A stretch of DNA of 64,000 nt from positions 310,001-374,000 of the forward strand of contig NZ_CP024091.1 of NCBI RefSeq assembly GCF_002736205.1, given 5' to 3'. The DNA comes from Pedobacter ginsengisoli. GTDB taxonomy: Bacteria > Bacteroidota > Bacteroidia > Sphingobacteriales > Sphingobacteriaceae. Within the stretch, counting starts at the first letter, position 1; each line of letters starts with the position of its first letter. The notes under the pieces are model-generated. The model was not told the DNA's origin. It saw only the letters and a list, made by a program, of their open reading frames with translations, and searched no databases. The position numbers and the translations under genes are program-made. Shown in pieces: positions 34,022-42,492 of the stretch.

Positions 34022-35785
34022 ATGTTTCAAAAATTAATACTAATAAGGCTATTTTCTATAATAGCTGTATCCGTTTTGTATTCCAGTTCTGGTTTTGCAC
34101 AAGGTTTTTTAAGGGCAGATGGAAAGAAGATAGTAAATGAAAGGGGTGAAAATGTATTGTTAAGAGGTATTGGCCTGGGTGGTTGGATGCTTCAGGAAGG
34201 TTATATGTTAAAAATAAACAATGAGGGGCAACAATATCGTATCCGTGAAAGAATTGAGGAACTTATGGGTGAGAAACAAACCCAGGAGTTTTATGATCTG
34301 TGGCTTGCTAATCATACCAGAAAGATTGATGTTGATTCAATGAAGGCATGGGGTTTTAACTCAATCAGGTTACCTATGCATTATAATCTATACACTTTAC
34401 CAATAGAAAAAGAACCTGTTAAGGAGCAAAACACCTGGCTTGAAAAAGGATTCGCTATGACTGATTCTTTGCTTGCATGGTGCAGGGCTAATCAGATGTA
34501 TTTAATTCTGGATCTTCATGCTGCACCTGGAGGTCAGGGCAATGATTTAAATATTTCAGATCGTGACCCTTCCAAACCTTCATTATGGGATAGCCAGGCT
34601 AATCAGGAAAAAACAATAGCATTATGGCGGAAATTGGCTGAACGATACGCCAATGAACCGTGGATTGGAGGATACGATATTATAAATGAGCCAAACTGGG
34701 GATTTGAAGACCTTTCTAATGATAAAAATGGAATAAATGAAAAAAAGAATGCTCCATTAAGGAAATTGATGATTGATATTACAAATGCAATAAGAGAGGT
34801 AGATAACAAACACATTGTTATCATTGAGGGCAATGGTTGGGGCAATAACTATAATGGCATTCTTCCACAATGGGATAAGAATATGGTCTTAAGCTTTCAT
34901 AAATACTGGAGCTATAATGATCAACCGTCGGCTGAAAATATGATTAAAACAAGAGATCAGTACAATATTCCTGTTTGGTTGGGCGAGACAGGAGAGAATT
35001 CTAACGTTTGGTTTACAGAGGCTATTCGTTTGTTTGAAGCCAATAATATCGGTTGGGCATGGTGGCCGTTAAAGAAGGTTGGCGCTAATAATCCGATGGA
35101 AATAAAATCTAACCTGAACTACAATGATGTTGTAAATTATATAAATGGCAATGGAAATAAGCCTAAAGAAAGTAATGTTTATAGTGGCTTAATGGAACTT
35201 GCTACATATGCAAGACTCGAAAATACAATTATTCATTATGATGTGATTGATGCGATGATACGCCAACCTTTTTCTGCCGAAACCAAACCTTTTAAAAAGC
35301 ATTTTATTGGAAGCAATTCCTTAATACATGCAGTTGACTATGATTTGGGTAGAAATGGAATTGCGTATTTTGACAAGGATACGGCAGACTACCATGTCTC
35401 AACAGGCAAATATACTGCAGGAAACAGGGGGAGGATTTATAGAAATGATGGAGTAGATATCGTAAAAGACGATATTAAGTATGAATCTTATTATGTTAAC
35501 AATATCGAATCAGGAGAATGGCTTCAGTATACTGTTGATATAGAGAAAAAAGGAGTATATACTATTAAACTAAATATTGCTTCAGATAATTCCAGAGGAA
35601 GAATTTCTTTAACTTCTAACGGTGTTTTAATTGCTAAAGAGGTTAAGGTACCAAATACAGGGAATATGAAAACCTTTAAAACAATAGAAATAAAGAATAT
35701 TGCATTAAATGCCGGAAAACAAAGGATAAAGGTTTTGGCAGATACAGGTTATTTTAATTTTAATTACCTTCAATTTATTAGATAA
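34022..35785 (+). CDS. Glycoside hydrolase family 5 with C-terminal CBM6-like module
   Basis: A 587-residue secreted glucanase-like enzyme. The signal peptide ends near GFAQG. The GH5 barrel covers about residues 35-375: RGIGLGGWMLQEGYML at the start, NSIRLPMHYN, LDLHAAPGGQGND, the acid/base Glu223 in DIINEPN, SFHKYW and the nucleophile Glu322 in WLGETGEN. The opening resembles exo-beta-1,3-glucanase-like and related GH5 enzymes. The C-terminal module (about 435-587) has the CBM6 pattern: ESYYVNNIESGEWLQYTVDI, then TIKLNIASDNSRGRISL and the ending FNFNYLQFIR. CBM6 modules bind beta-glucans or xylan. With GH30 next door, a beta-1,3/1,6-glucan target is the most economical guess. Confidence 0.87.
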   Translation: MFQKLILIRLFSIIAVSVLYSSSGFAQGFLRADGKKIVNERGENVLLRGIGLGGWMLQEGYMLKINNEGQQYRIRERIEELMGEKQTQEFYDLWLANHTRKIDVDSMKAWGFNSIRLPMHYNLYTLPIEKEPVKEQNTWLEKGFAMTDSLLAWCRANQMYLILDLHAAPGGQGNDLNISDRDPSKPSLWDSQANQEKTIALWRKLAERYANEPWIGGYDIINEPNWGFEDLSNDKNGINEKKNAPLRKLMIDITNAIREVDNKHIVIIEGNGWGNNYNGILPQWDKNMVLSFHKYWSYNDQPSAENMIKTRDQYNIPVWLGETGENSNVWFTEAIRLFEANNIGWAWWPLKKVGANNPMEIKSNLNYNDVVNYINGNGNKPKESNVYSGLMELATYARLENTIIHYDVIDAMIRQPFSAETKPFKKHFIGSNSLIHAVDYDLGRNGIAYFDKDTADYHVSTGKYTAGNRGRIYRNDGVDIVKDDIKYESYYVNNIESGEWLQYTVDIEKKGVYTIKLNIASDNSRGRISLTSNGVLIAKEVKVPNTGNMKTFKTIEIKNIALNAGKQRIKVLADTGYFNFNYLQFIR

Positions 35786-35805
35786 ATGTAATCTCAGATC
35801 AAACT

Positions 35806-36972
35806 ATGAAGCGTAAAGGGCGTTTATTCCTTGTTCTCAGTATTATTGCTGTTTTAGTTATTCTGTTTTCTCAATGTATGGATGCCTCTAAAATGAAAGC
35901 AACAGAAACAAGCATTGCAGGGGCAAAAACATGTGTGCAGTGCCATAAAGATATTTCCAATTCATATCTAAACAATGCTCATTTTGCTGCTTCAACTCCA
36001 ATTGAGAATAATAATCAGATTAATCTGGGCACTGATTATGTTTATGAATATGATAAAAATTTAAAAGTTGCTATAGAAAAAAGAGATAGTGGTACCTTTC
36101 AGGTTGTGTATTTTAATGGCCATGAAAAACTTGCAAGAAGATTTGATATTGCTATTGGTTCGGGTAAAAATGCTTATACCTATGCCTCATGGCGAGGAAA
36201 TATATTAAGCCAGCTTCCATTGTCTTTTTTTAAGCAAATAAATGGCTGGGCCAACAGTCCTGGTATGCGAACAAGCAGCCCGGATTTTGGAAGGATAATA
36301 GACTCAAGATGTTTAGAGTGCCATAGCTCTTTTATTGAAAGTAAAAAGGAAAGCAATGGAAGTTTAATTGTTTCTCACGAAATGTTGAAATCTTCTTTAG
36401 TTTATGGAATTGATTGCGAACGGTGTCATGGACCAGCAGGTAAACATGTTGAATTCCATTTAAAAAATCCAGATAAGAAGGACGCTAAATTTATTGCTCT
36501 TTACAAAACGCTTACCAGGAAACAGAGAGTTGATGCATGCGGTGTTTGTCATTCAGGCAATGATGCGGAATTGCTGAAATCTACATTTTCATTTAAACCG
36601 GGAGAGGATATTAAGGAATATTATGCTCATATTTCATCTTCACAAGAGTCTCAACCAGATGTTCATGGGCAACAGAATCAGATGCTTGAGGGGAGCAAAT
36701 GCTTCACCAAAAGTAATTCACTAGAGTGCTCAACGTGTCATAGTCCTCATGATCAGAACAAAGGAAGTTTAACATTGTATTCAAAAAAATGTATAAGTTG
36801 CCACTCTACCATAGAGCATACACAGAAAACATTGGAAAGTGCTATGGTAAAAACCAATTGCATTGATTGCCATATGCCTTTAAAACCCTCAAAGGTAATT
36901 AGCTTTCAACAGGCAGGTAAGTCAGAAGTAAGCCCATACATGCTTAGATCGCACCGGATAGCAATATATTAG
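35806..36972 (+). CDS. Seven-heme cytochrome c family protein (cytochrome c554-like), lipoprotein
   Basis: A 388-residue exported multiheme protein with seven CXXCH sites: CVQCH (residues 43-47), CLECH, CERCH, CGVCH, CSTCH, CISCH and CIDCH. The signal ends LFSQC, so Cys24 may be lipidated. The C-terminal region CSTCHSPHDQ resembles cytochrome c554 and related heme-rich electron-transfer proteins. It begins 20 bases after the GH5 gene in the same direction and precedes the sigma factor gene of PUL 2, an unusual place for an electron carrier. Electron transfer in the periplasm is certain only at the family level; the partner and substrate are unknown. Confidence 0.88.
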   Translation: MKRKGRLFLVLSIIAVLVILFSQCMDASKMKATETSIAGAKTCVQCHKDISNSYLNNAHFAASTPIENNNQINLGTDYVYEYDKNLKVAIEKRDSGTFQVVYFNGHEKLARRFDIAIGSGKNAYTYASWRGNILSQLPLSFFKQINGWANSPGMRTSSPDFGRIIDSRCLECHSSFIESKKESNGSLIVSHEMLKSSLVYGIDCERCHGPAGKHVEFHLKNPDKKDAKFIALYKTLTRKQRVDACGVCHSGNDAELLKSTFSFKPGEDIKEYYAHISSSQESQPDVHGQQNQMLEGSKCFTKSNSLECSTCHSPHDQNKGSLTLYSKKCISCHSTIEHTQKTLESAMVKTNCIDCHMPLKPSKVISFQQAGKSEVSPYMLRSHRIAIY

Positions 36973-37005
36973 TAAAATTTCGTGTTACTGTTTGAATTAT
37001 ATTGT

Positions 37006-37013
37006 TAAATTTG
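37006..37013 (+). promoter_or_regulatory. Possible -7 element before the ECF sigma gene
   Basis: TAAATTTG matches TAnnTTTG, 21 bases before the sigma start codon. A TTTG at 36991-36994 is too close to act as the -33 box, so the assignment is weak. Confidence 0.3.
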
Positions 37014-37034
37014 TTTTAAGCAGACATTAAATTC

Positions 37035-37616
37035 ATGAATTGCAGGCAATTATCTGACGACGAATTAATTGTTCTTTTCAGAGGAAGTTGCCAGCATGCC
37101 TTTAAGGAAATGTATTTGCGATACTGGCAAAAGGTGTATCAGGTCGCTTATAAGAAAGTGCATCATAAGGAGCTTGCAGAAGAATTAACTCAAAATCTCT
37201 TTGTAGAGCTGTGGAGGCGAAGGGAAACGGTTACAATAAACTCATTAAGTGCTTATCTTTTCGGAAGTTTAAAATATTGCATAATCAATCACTATAAATC
37301 ATTATTAGTTCAGGAAAATTACCATAATTATGTAAAGGCTTCTGCAAATTATGGCGTAGTAAACAATGCCGATTATTTATTGATGCTTAATGAACTCTCT
37401 GATGCGCTGACCAGGGGTATTGCATTACTCCCTAAAAAAACAGCCCAAGTGTTTAGAATGAGTCGTATTGAGCACCGATCAGTTAAAGATATATCTGAAC
37501 AGCTGAATATATCAGAAAAGGCAGTTGAATATCATATTACCCAGTCTCTTAAATCAATTCGATTTTATCTTAAAGAGTACCTGTTTCTGCTGGTTACTTT
37601 TATTATTTTTCTATAG
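37035..37616 (+). CDS. ECF-type RNA polymerase sigma factor (FecI-like)
   Basis: A 193-residue sigma-70 factor of the Bacteroidetes ECF expansion. Region 2 is seen in AFKEMYLRYWQKVYQVAYKK and ELTQNLFVELWRRRE (about residues 22-70), and region 4 in LPKKTAQVFRMSRIEHRSVKDISEQLNISEKAVEYHI (about 130-175). The last 15 residues are hydrophobic (EYLFLLVTFIIFL), a tail often seen in this group. It begins the FecIR-susC 2 cascade: the FecR anti-sigma gene starts 72 bases later. Its target promoter is expected upstream of susC 2. Confidence 0.92.
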   Translation: MNCRQLSDDELIVLFRGSCQHAFKEMYLRYWQKVYQVAYKKVHHKELAEELTQNLFVELWRRRETVTINSLSAYLFGSLKYCIINHYKSLLVQENYHNYVKASANYGVVNNADYLLMLNELSDALTRGIALLPKKTAQVFRMSRIEHRSVKDISEQLNISEKAVEYHITQSLKSIRFYLKEYLFLLVTFIIFL

Positions 37617-37688
37617 GAATCAATTTTTTTGAAAATTATTTTAGGGATAAGGGCTACTTAGCTTACATATAGTTTAAAAGCTATAAAA

Positions 37689-38744
37689 ATGAGCAGAGAA
37701 GCATTTCATCTATTGTTAGAAAGGTACTTGCAGAACAGATGTACAGATGAAGAAAAAGAAATTATTGAAAAATGGTATGGAATGCTTGACAAGCATGACA
37801 TGGAGGATGTAGATTCTACCCAGGTAAATGCATTGGAGCAGAAACTATGGGATAGAATACATGAAAGTGCCATAGTAGCAGAAGGTGAGGTGCCAGTTCG
37901 TCAACTTAAGTCTCACAATAGGCCTTCAAGAGCATTAGTAGCTTCAGTAGCCGCTATAGTTGCAGGCTTTGTTATTATTACAGCATATATATTTTTTACC
38001 GGAGATAGTAAAAAGCCCGAATTCTTAGCGGCTGCAGTTGCAGATGATATTAATTCTATTGCAAATAATACTTTACAACCTATGTTAGTTAATTTGGAAG
38101 ATGGCAGTACTGTTATCCTGCAACCAAAATCTTTATTGAAATATCCTAAGCATTTTTCAAAAACCATTCGAGAAGTAACACTTAAGGGTGAAGGTTTTTT
38201 TGAAATAAGCAAAAATCCATCCAGACCATTTTTGGTATACAATAGCAATGTAATCACAAGGGTTGTAGGTACAAGCTTTATTGTAAAAACAAATGAAATA
38301 GCAAATGAAACAGAAGTAACCGTTAAAACAGGTAAAGTAATTGTTTCTCCAAATTCAGGTAGTCTTTCGTTTAAAATTGATGAGATTTTAAAATCAGCAA
38401 AAGGGGTAGTGCTTACACCCAATCAAAAAACTGTTTATAGTGCATCTGAAAATACCTTCGCAACCACGCTTGTAGATAAACCTTTGCCAATAGCAAAAAA
38501 TAGTAAACAGCCTTCAAAAGAGAATTATTCCTTTAATGATAGCCGTGTTGCTGATGTATTAAATCAACTTCAAAAATCTTATGGGGTTGAATTTGTGGTA
38601 GAAGACAAGGAATTGTACAATTATACATTTACAGGCGACCTCTCAGAACAAAACTTATTCAGTCAGTTAGATTTTCTATGCGAATCAATTCAGGCAACCT
38701 ATCAGGTAAAAGAAACCAAAATAATAATCAAAGAAAAAAAGTAA
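37689..38744 (+). CDS. FecR-family anti-sigma factor
   Basis: A 351-residue inner-membrane anti-sigma factor. The cytoplasmic N-terminal part (residues 1-80, LLLERYLQNRCTDEEKEIIEKWY) should hold the sigma factor. One membrane helix follows at about residues 82-105. The periplasmic FecR domain covers about 120-225 (LEDGSTVILQPKSLLKYPK, VKGEGFFEISKNPSRPFLV, VVGTSFIVK). The C-terminal DUF4974 domain (about 275-345, FNDSRVADVLNQLQKSYGVEF) would touch the STN domain of SusC 2. Ligand binding to SusC 2 should release the sigma factor. Confidence 0.93.
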   Translation: MSREAFHLLLERYLQNRCTDEEKEIIEKWYGMLDKHDMEDVDSTQVNALEQKLWDRIHESAIVAEGEVPVRQLKSHNRPSRALVASVAAIVAGFVIITAYIFFTGDSKKPEFLAAAVADDINSIANNTLQPMLVNLEDGSTVILQPKSLLKYPKHFSKTIREVTLKGEGFFEISKNPSRPFLVYNSNVITRVVGTSFIVKTNEIANETEVTVKTGKVIVSPNSGSLSFKIDEILKSAKGVVLTPNQKTVYSASENTFATTLVDKPLPIAKNSKQPSKENYSFNDSRVADVLNQLQKSYGVEFVVEDKELYNYTFTGDLSEQNLFSQLDFLCESIQATYQVKETKIIIKEKK

Positions 38745-38908
38745 AACCTAAAAATCAACCAGAACTAAAAACCTAACCAGACCAGCTTATGAAGAAAAGA
38801 GAATTTTACTAACCAAATGATCAAAAAAAACTGACAATGTTGCGGGACATTGCCAGTTAAGAATTCTGTACGAAAAGTTTCACATTAACGAACAAAACTC
38901 CTAAAGTT
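38745..38908. other. Leader region of susC 2 with an imperfect hairpin
   Basis: The 164-base gap before susC 2 should hold the sigma-dependent promoter, which I cannot recognise by eye. CTGACAATGT (38831-38840) pairs with ACATTGCCAG (38847-38856) with one mismatch around a 6-base loop. It has an A-run before it but no T-run after it, so it looks more like a leader hairpin than a terminator. Confidence 0.35.
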
Positions 38909-41900
38909 ATGAAAAAAAAGCGATTTGTTGCTTTAATAAAAACAGCAATGAGGATATCTATAGCCCAAATATTTCTTGTAGTTCTATTCACTTGTGGTGC
39001 AGCAGCAAAAAATGCAGGCGCTCAGGAGATACTGAATAAAGAAGTTTCCATCAGCATTAATAATGCTAAGATAAGTGAGCTATTAAATGAAATTCAAGAC
39101 CAGACAAAAGTTAAATTTATTTATAGTCCATCGGTTATTAAAACTGACCGTAAAACATCAGCAAATTATACCAAAAAGCGGCTTGGAGATATTTTAAATG
39201 AAACATTATATCCATTAAGTATCTTTTACAGGGTAATTGACAACCGAATTATTCTTTACGATAAAGATGTTTCTAAGAAAATTAATGAACCAAACACTAG
39301 CAAGCCGCCTCTCCCAATTAAAGGTAAGGTAACGTCAACAAAGGGTGAAACATTACCAGGTGTGAGTGTGAAAATAAAGGGTACTACAACTGCTGCTATT
39401 ACAGATATAAATGGAAATTATGTCATTAATGCACCTGATGCCAATTCCGTTTTAGTTTTTTCTTATATCGGTTTTACGTCAAAAGAAGTTCCGGTTAATG
39501 GCCAGAGCACTTTAAATGTTCAGCTTGTCGAAGAAGAAACTTCATTAGGTGAAGTTGTTGTTCTGGGTTATTCTACACAAAAGAAAAAGGACCTTACGGG
39601 AGCTGTCTCAGTAGTGAACGTTGCAGATATGATTAAGCAACCTAGCCCATCTATAAACAACCTTTTACAAGGGCAGGCATCCGGTGTTACTATTTTGGGG
39701 TCCGGACAACCAGGTGAAGAACCGCAGGTACGAATCAGGGGTGTAAATACTTTTGGTAATAACAATCCGCTTTACGTAGTTGATGGGGTCCCAACGCTCA
39801 ATGTGGCTGATATTAATCCAAATGACATAGAGTCGATGCAGGTATTAAAAGATGCAGGATCTGCTTCAATATATGGATCACGTGCGGCAAATGGAGTTAT
39901 TGTAATCAGCACTAAAAAAGGGAAAGATAAAGTAAAGGTGCAGTATGATGCTTATTATGGTAGCCAGCGACCTAAAACAGGAAATGTCTGGAACATTCTG
40001 TCGCCTCAGGAGATGGCAAACCTGAAAAGACTTGCAGAAACAAATACTGGAGAAACGGAGTTTGATGATCCACTATATGGAAATGGGCCAACCTATGTAT
40101 TGCCAGACTATATCTATCCACTTGGAGCTAAAGAAGGAGATCCTTCTGTAAATCCATCATTGTATAACGTAAAGCCCTTATTTACTTCTGATGAAGAATA
40201 TAATAGCTTTTATAGAATTAACAAAGCAAACAAATCAGGGACGAATTGGTATGATGAAATATTTAATCCTGCACCAATAACTAGTCAGAATATTTCTGTA
40301 AGTGGCGGTTCAGACCAGGGGAGTTATCTTTTTTCTGCAAATTACTTTAATCAGAAAGGAACTCTGGATAGAACTTATCTAAAGAGATACACGGTACGTT
40401 CTAATACTCAATATAACATTGGAAAATATGTTAGAGTTGGCGAGAACTTAGCTTATACCGTTACAAATAATCCTAAAATAGATGGACTTAGCGGCGATAA
40501 CGCCATAGGGCATGCTTTTAGAGAACAGCCAATAATTCCTGTATATGATATTATGGGTAATTTTGCCGGGGGGTATGGTGGGAAATTGGGTGATGCCTAT
40601 AATCCGGTAGCCATGTTGTATCGTACTAAAGATAATAAAGCAACAGACAATAGGTTATTTGGAAATATATTTGCAGAAGCTGATATTTTGCCTTTTCTAA
40701 CACTTAGGACTGCATTTGGTGCCGATTCATTTTCAGGAGCATCAAGGTCATTTGTTTTTCCTCAATATGAAAATGCCGAGAATACAACCAGTAATAGTTA
40801 TGCAGAATCTTCAAATACAGGGCTAGAGTATACCTGGACAAATACCTTGTCATTTAACAAAACTTTTAATTTGCATAGCTTAAAGGTATTGGTAGGTACT
40901 GAATATAATAAGAATCGGTATAGCACCATGAGTGGTAGTAACAAAGGATATTTTTCATTTGATCCTGATTACACAAACCTTTCAAATGGCAGTGGACCAA
41001 TGGAAACTGTTAGTGAAAGAACCGCCGATGCTTTATTTTCGCTAATAGGCCGTGTTGATTATGCTTTTAATGATAAATATCTTATCGGAGCTACGATTCG
41101 TAGAGATGGTTCATCCAAATTTCTAAAAAATACTTATGGAGTTTTTCCTGCTGTAAGTGCTGCCTGGAGAATTTCTAAAGAGAGTTTTTTGTCTGATGTA
41201 AAATGGATTACTGATCTTAAAATAAGAGGTGGTTGGGGTATTATGGGTAACCAGGTAAATGTTTCAGGCGCCAACTCCTTTACAACATTTGGCAGCTCTA
41301 TTGGCCAATCTTACTATGCAATAGGTGGTGGGAATGCTGTAGTTGCAGGGTTCTATCAAAATCAAACAGGAAATCCCGATGCCAAATGGGAGAAAAATGT
41401 AAACTCAAACTTTGGTTTTGATGCAACATTATTTGGTGGTGGCATAGAGATCTCTGCTGATTATTATCAGAAGAATGTTCGTGATCTTTTGTACAACCCA
41501 GAGATGATTGCAACAGTAGGTGCTGCTACTGTGCCATTTGTTAACATTGCCCAAATGAAAAATGATGGTTTCGATATATCTTTAACAGGACATAAGGATG
41601 TAGGCAGTGATCTTAAGCTTAATGCTACTGCTACCATTACAACCTATCGGAATGAGATAAAAAAAGTATCCGGGGATGTTGATTATTACGACGTAGATTC
41701 AAGAAGATTTGATGGAAGTCGTATCATTCGTAATGCGGTAGGTCATTCTGTTAGTGAATTCTTTGGTTATAAAATAGCAGGTTTCTGGAATTCAGATACT
41801 GAGATTGAAGCAGCAAATGCTAAAGCTCAGGTCGTTACCGGCGATCCAAATACCGTATATCAGGATGATGTTAAAGTTGGCAGGTTTAAATATGCAGATG

Positions 41901-42472
41901 TAAATGGAGATGGACTGATCACTGCTGATGACAGAACCTTTTTAGGTAATGCAAATCCAGATTTCAGTTATGGACTTAATCTTGGTGCCAGCTTTAAAAA
42001 TTTCGACTTTAGTGCTTTCTTTTATGGGGTTCAAGGCAATTCAATTTGGAACCAGGTAAAATGGTGGACTGATTTTGTGCCTTCTTTTGGAGGAGCAAAA
42101 AGTCATACGGCTCTTTATGATTCATGGACTCCCTCACATCAGAACGCAAAAGCACCAATACAGGAAACAACCCAGTCTTTTAGTACAAATAGCGTCCCTA
42201 ATTCTTATTTCGTAGAGAAAGGTTCGTACCTGAGACTCAAAAATGTACAAATTGGTTACACACTTCCTACTAATACACTTCAAAAGATAGGTGTTAACAG
42301 GCTAAGAGTTTATATCTCTGCTGCCAATTTGTTTACAGTAACAAAATATTCAGGAGTGGATCCGGAGGTTGGAACTTCAAGTGAAACCGGACAGCAGACA
42401 GCTTATGGGGTTGATGATGGTTCTTATCCAAGTCAGCGGACTTTCTTGCTGGGTTTAAATTTACAGTTTTAA
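38909..42472 (+). CDS. SusC/RagA-family TonB-linked transporter with STN signalling domain (PUL 2)
   Basis: A 1,187-residue outer-membrane importer. After the long signal peptide (ending near AGAQ) comes an STN domain (about residues 45-115, ISINNAKISELLNEIQDQTK), which marks transporters that signal through FecR. A carboxypeptidase-regulatory-like domain follows (about 130-210), then GEVVVLGYSTQKKKDLTGAV, the plug (LLQGQASGVTIL, QVRIRGVNTF, PLYVVDGVPT) and the barrel ending in RTFLLGLNLQF. The gene lies directly behind the sigma/anti-sigma pair and 20 bases before its susD. It should import an oligosaccharide, probably containing N-acetylglucosamine in view of the downstream NagX and GH20 genes. 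Confidence 0.95.
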   Translation: MKKKRFVALIKTAMRISIAQIFLVVLFTCGAAAKNAGAQEILNKEVSISINNAKISELLNEIQDQTKVKFIYSPSVIKTDRKTSANYTKKRLGDILNETLYPLSIFYRVIDNRIILYDKDVSKKINEPNTSKPPLPIKGKVTSTKGETLPGVSVKIKGTTTAAITDINGNYVINAPDANSVLVFSYIGFTSKEVPVNGQSTLNVQLVEEETSLGEVVVLGYSTQKKKDLTGAVSVVNVADMIKQPSPSINNLLQGQASGVTILGSGQPGEEPQVRIRGVNTFGNNNPLYVVDGVPTLNVADINPNDIESMQVLKDAGSASIYGSRAANGVIVISTKKGKDKVKVQYDAYYGSQRPKTGNVWNILSPQEMANLKRLAETNTGETEFDDPLYGNGPTYVLPDYIYPLGAKEGDPSVNPSLYNVKPLFTSDEEYNSFYRINKANKSGTNWYDEIFNPAPITSQNISVSGGSDQGSYLFSANYFNQKGTLDRTYLKRYTVRSNTQYNIGKYVRVGENLAYTVTNNPKIDGLSGDNAIGHAFREQPIIPVYDIMGNFAGGYGGKLGDAYNPVAMLYRTKDNKATDNRLFGNIFAEADILPFLTLRTAFGADSFSGASRSFVFPQYENAENTTSNSYAESSNTGLEYTWTNTLSFNKTFNLHSLKVLVGTEYNKNRYSTMSGSNKGYFSFDPDYTNLSNGSGPMETVSERTADALFSLIGRVDYAFNDKYLIGATIRRDGSSKFLKNTYGVFPAVSAAWRISKESFLSDVKWITDLKIRGGWGIMGNQVNVSGANSFTTFGSSIGQSYYAIGGGNAVVAGFYQNQTGNPDAKWEKNVNSNFGFDATLFGGGIEISADYYQKNVRDLLYNPEMIATVGAATVPFVNIAQMKNDGFDISLTGHKDVGSDLKLNATATITTYRNEIKKVSGDVDYYDVDSRRFDGSRIIRNAVGHSVSEFFGYKIAGFWNSDTEIEAANAKAQVVTGDPNTVYQDDVKVGRFKYADVNGDGLITADDRTFLGNANPDFSYGLNLGASFKNFDFSAFFYGVQGNSIWNQVKWWTDFVPSFGGAKSHTALYDSWTPSHQNAKAPIQETTQSFSTNSVPNSYFVEKGSYLRLKNVQIGYTLPTNTLQKIGVNRLRVYISAANLFTVTKYSGVDPEVGTSSETGQQTAYGVDDGSYPSQRTFLLGLNLQF

Positions 42473-42492
42473 TTACTTAACGGTTTAAGGAA

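Noticed and set aside
37913..38422. 169-codon minus-strand frame inside the FecR gene
   Set aside because: It is antisense to a clear anti-sigma gene and has no family features.
38831..38856. Terminator in the susC 2 leader
   Set aside because: The hairpin has a mismatch and no T-run, and a terminator between the sigma system and its target would be odd.
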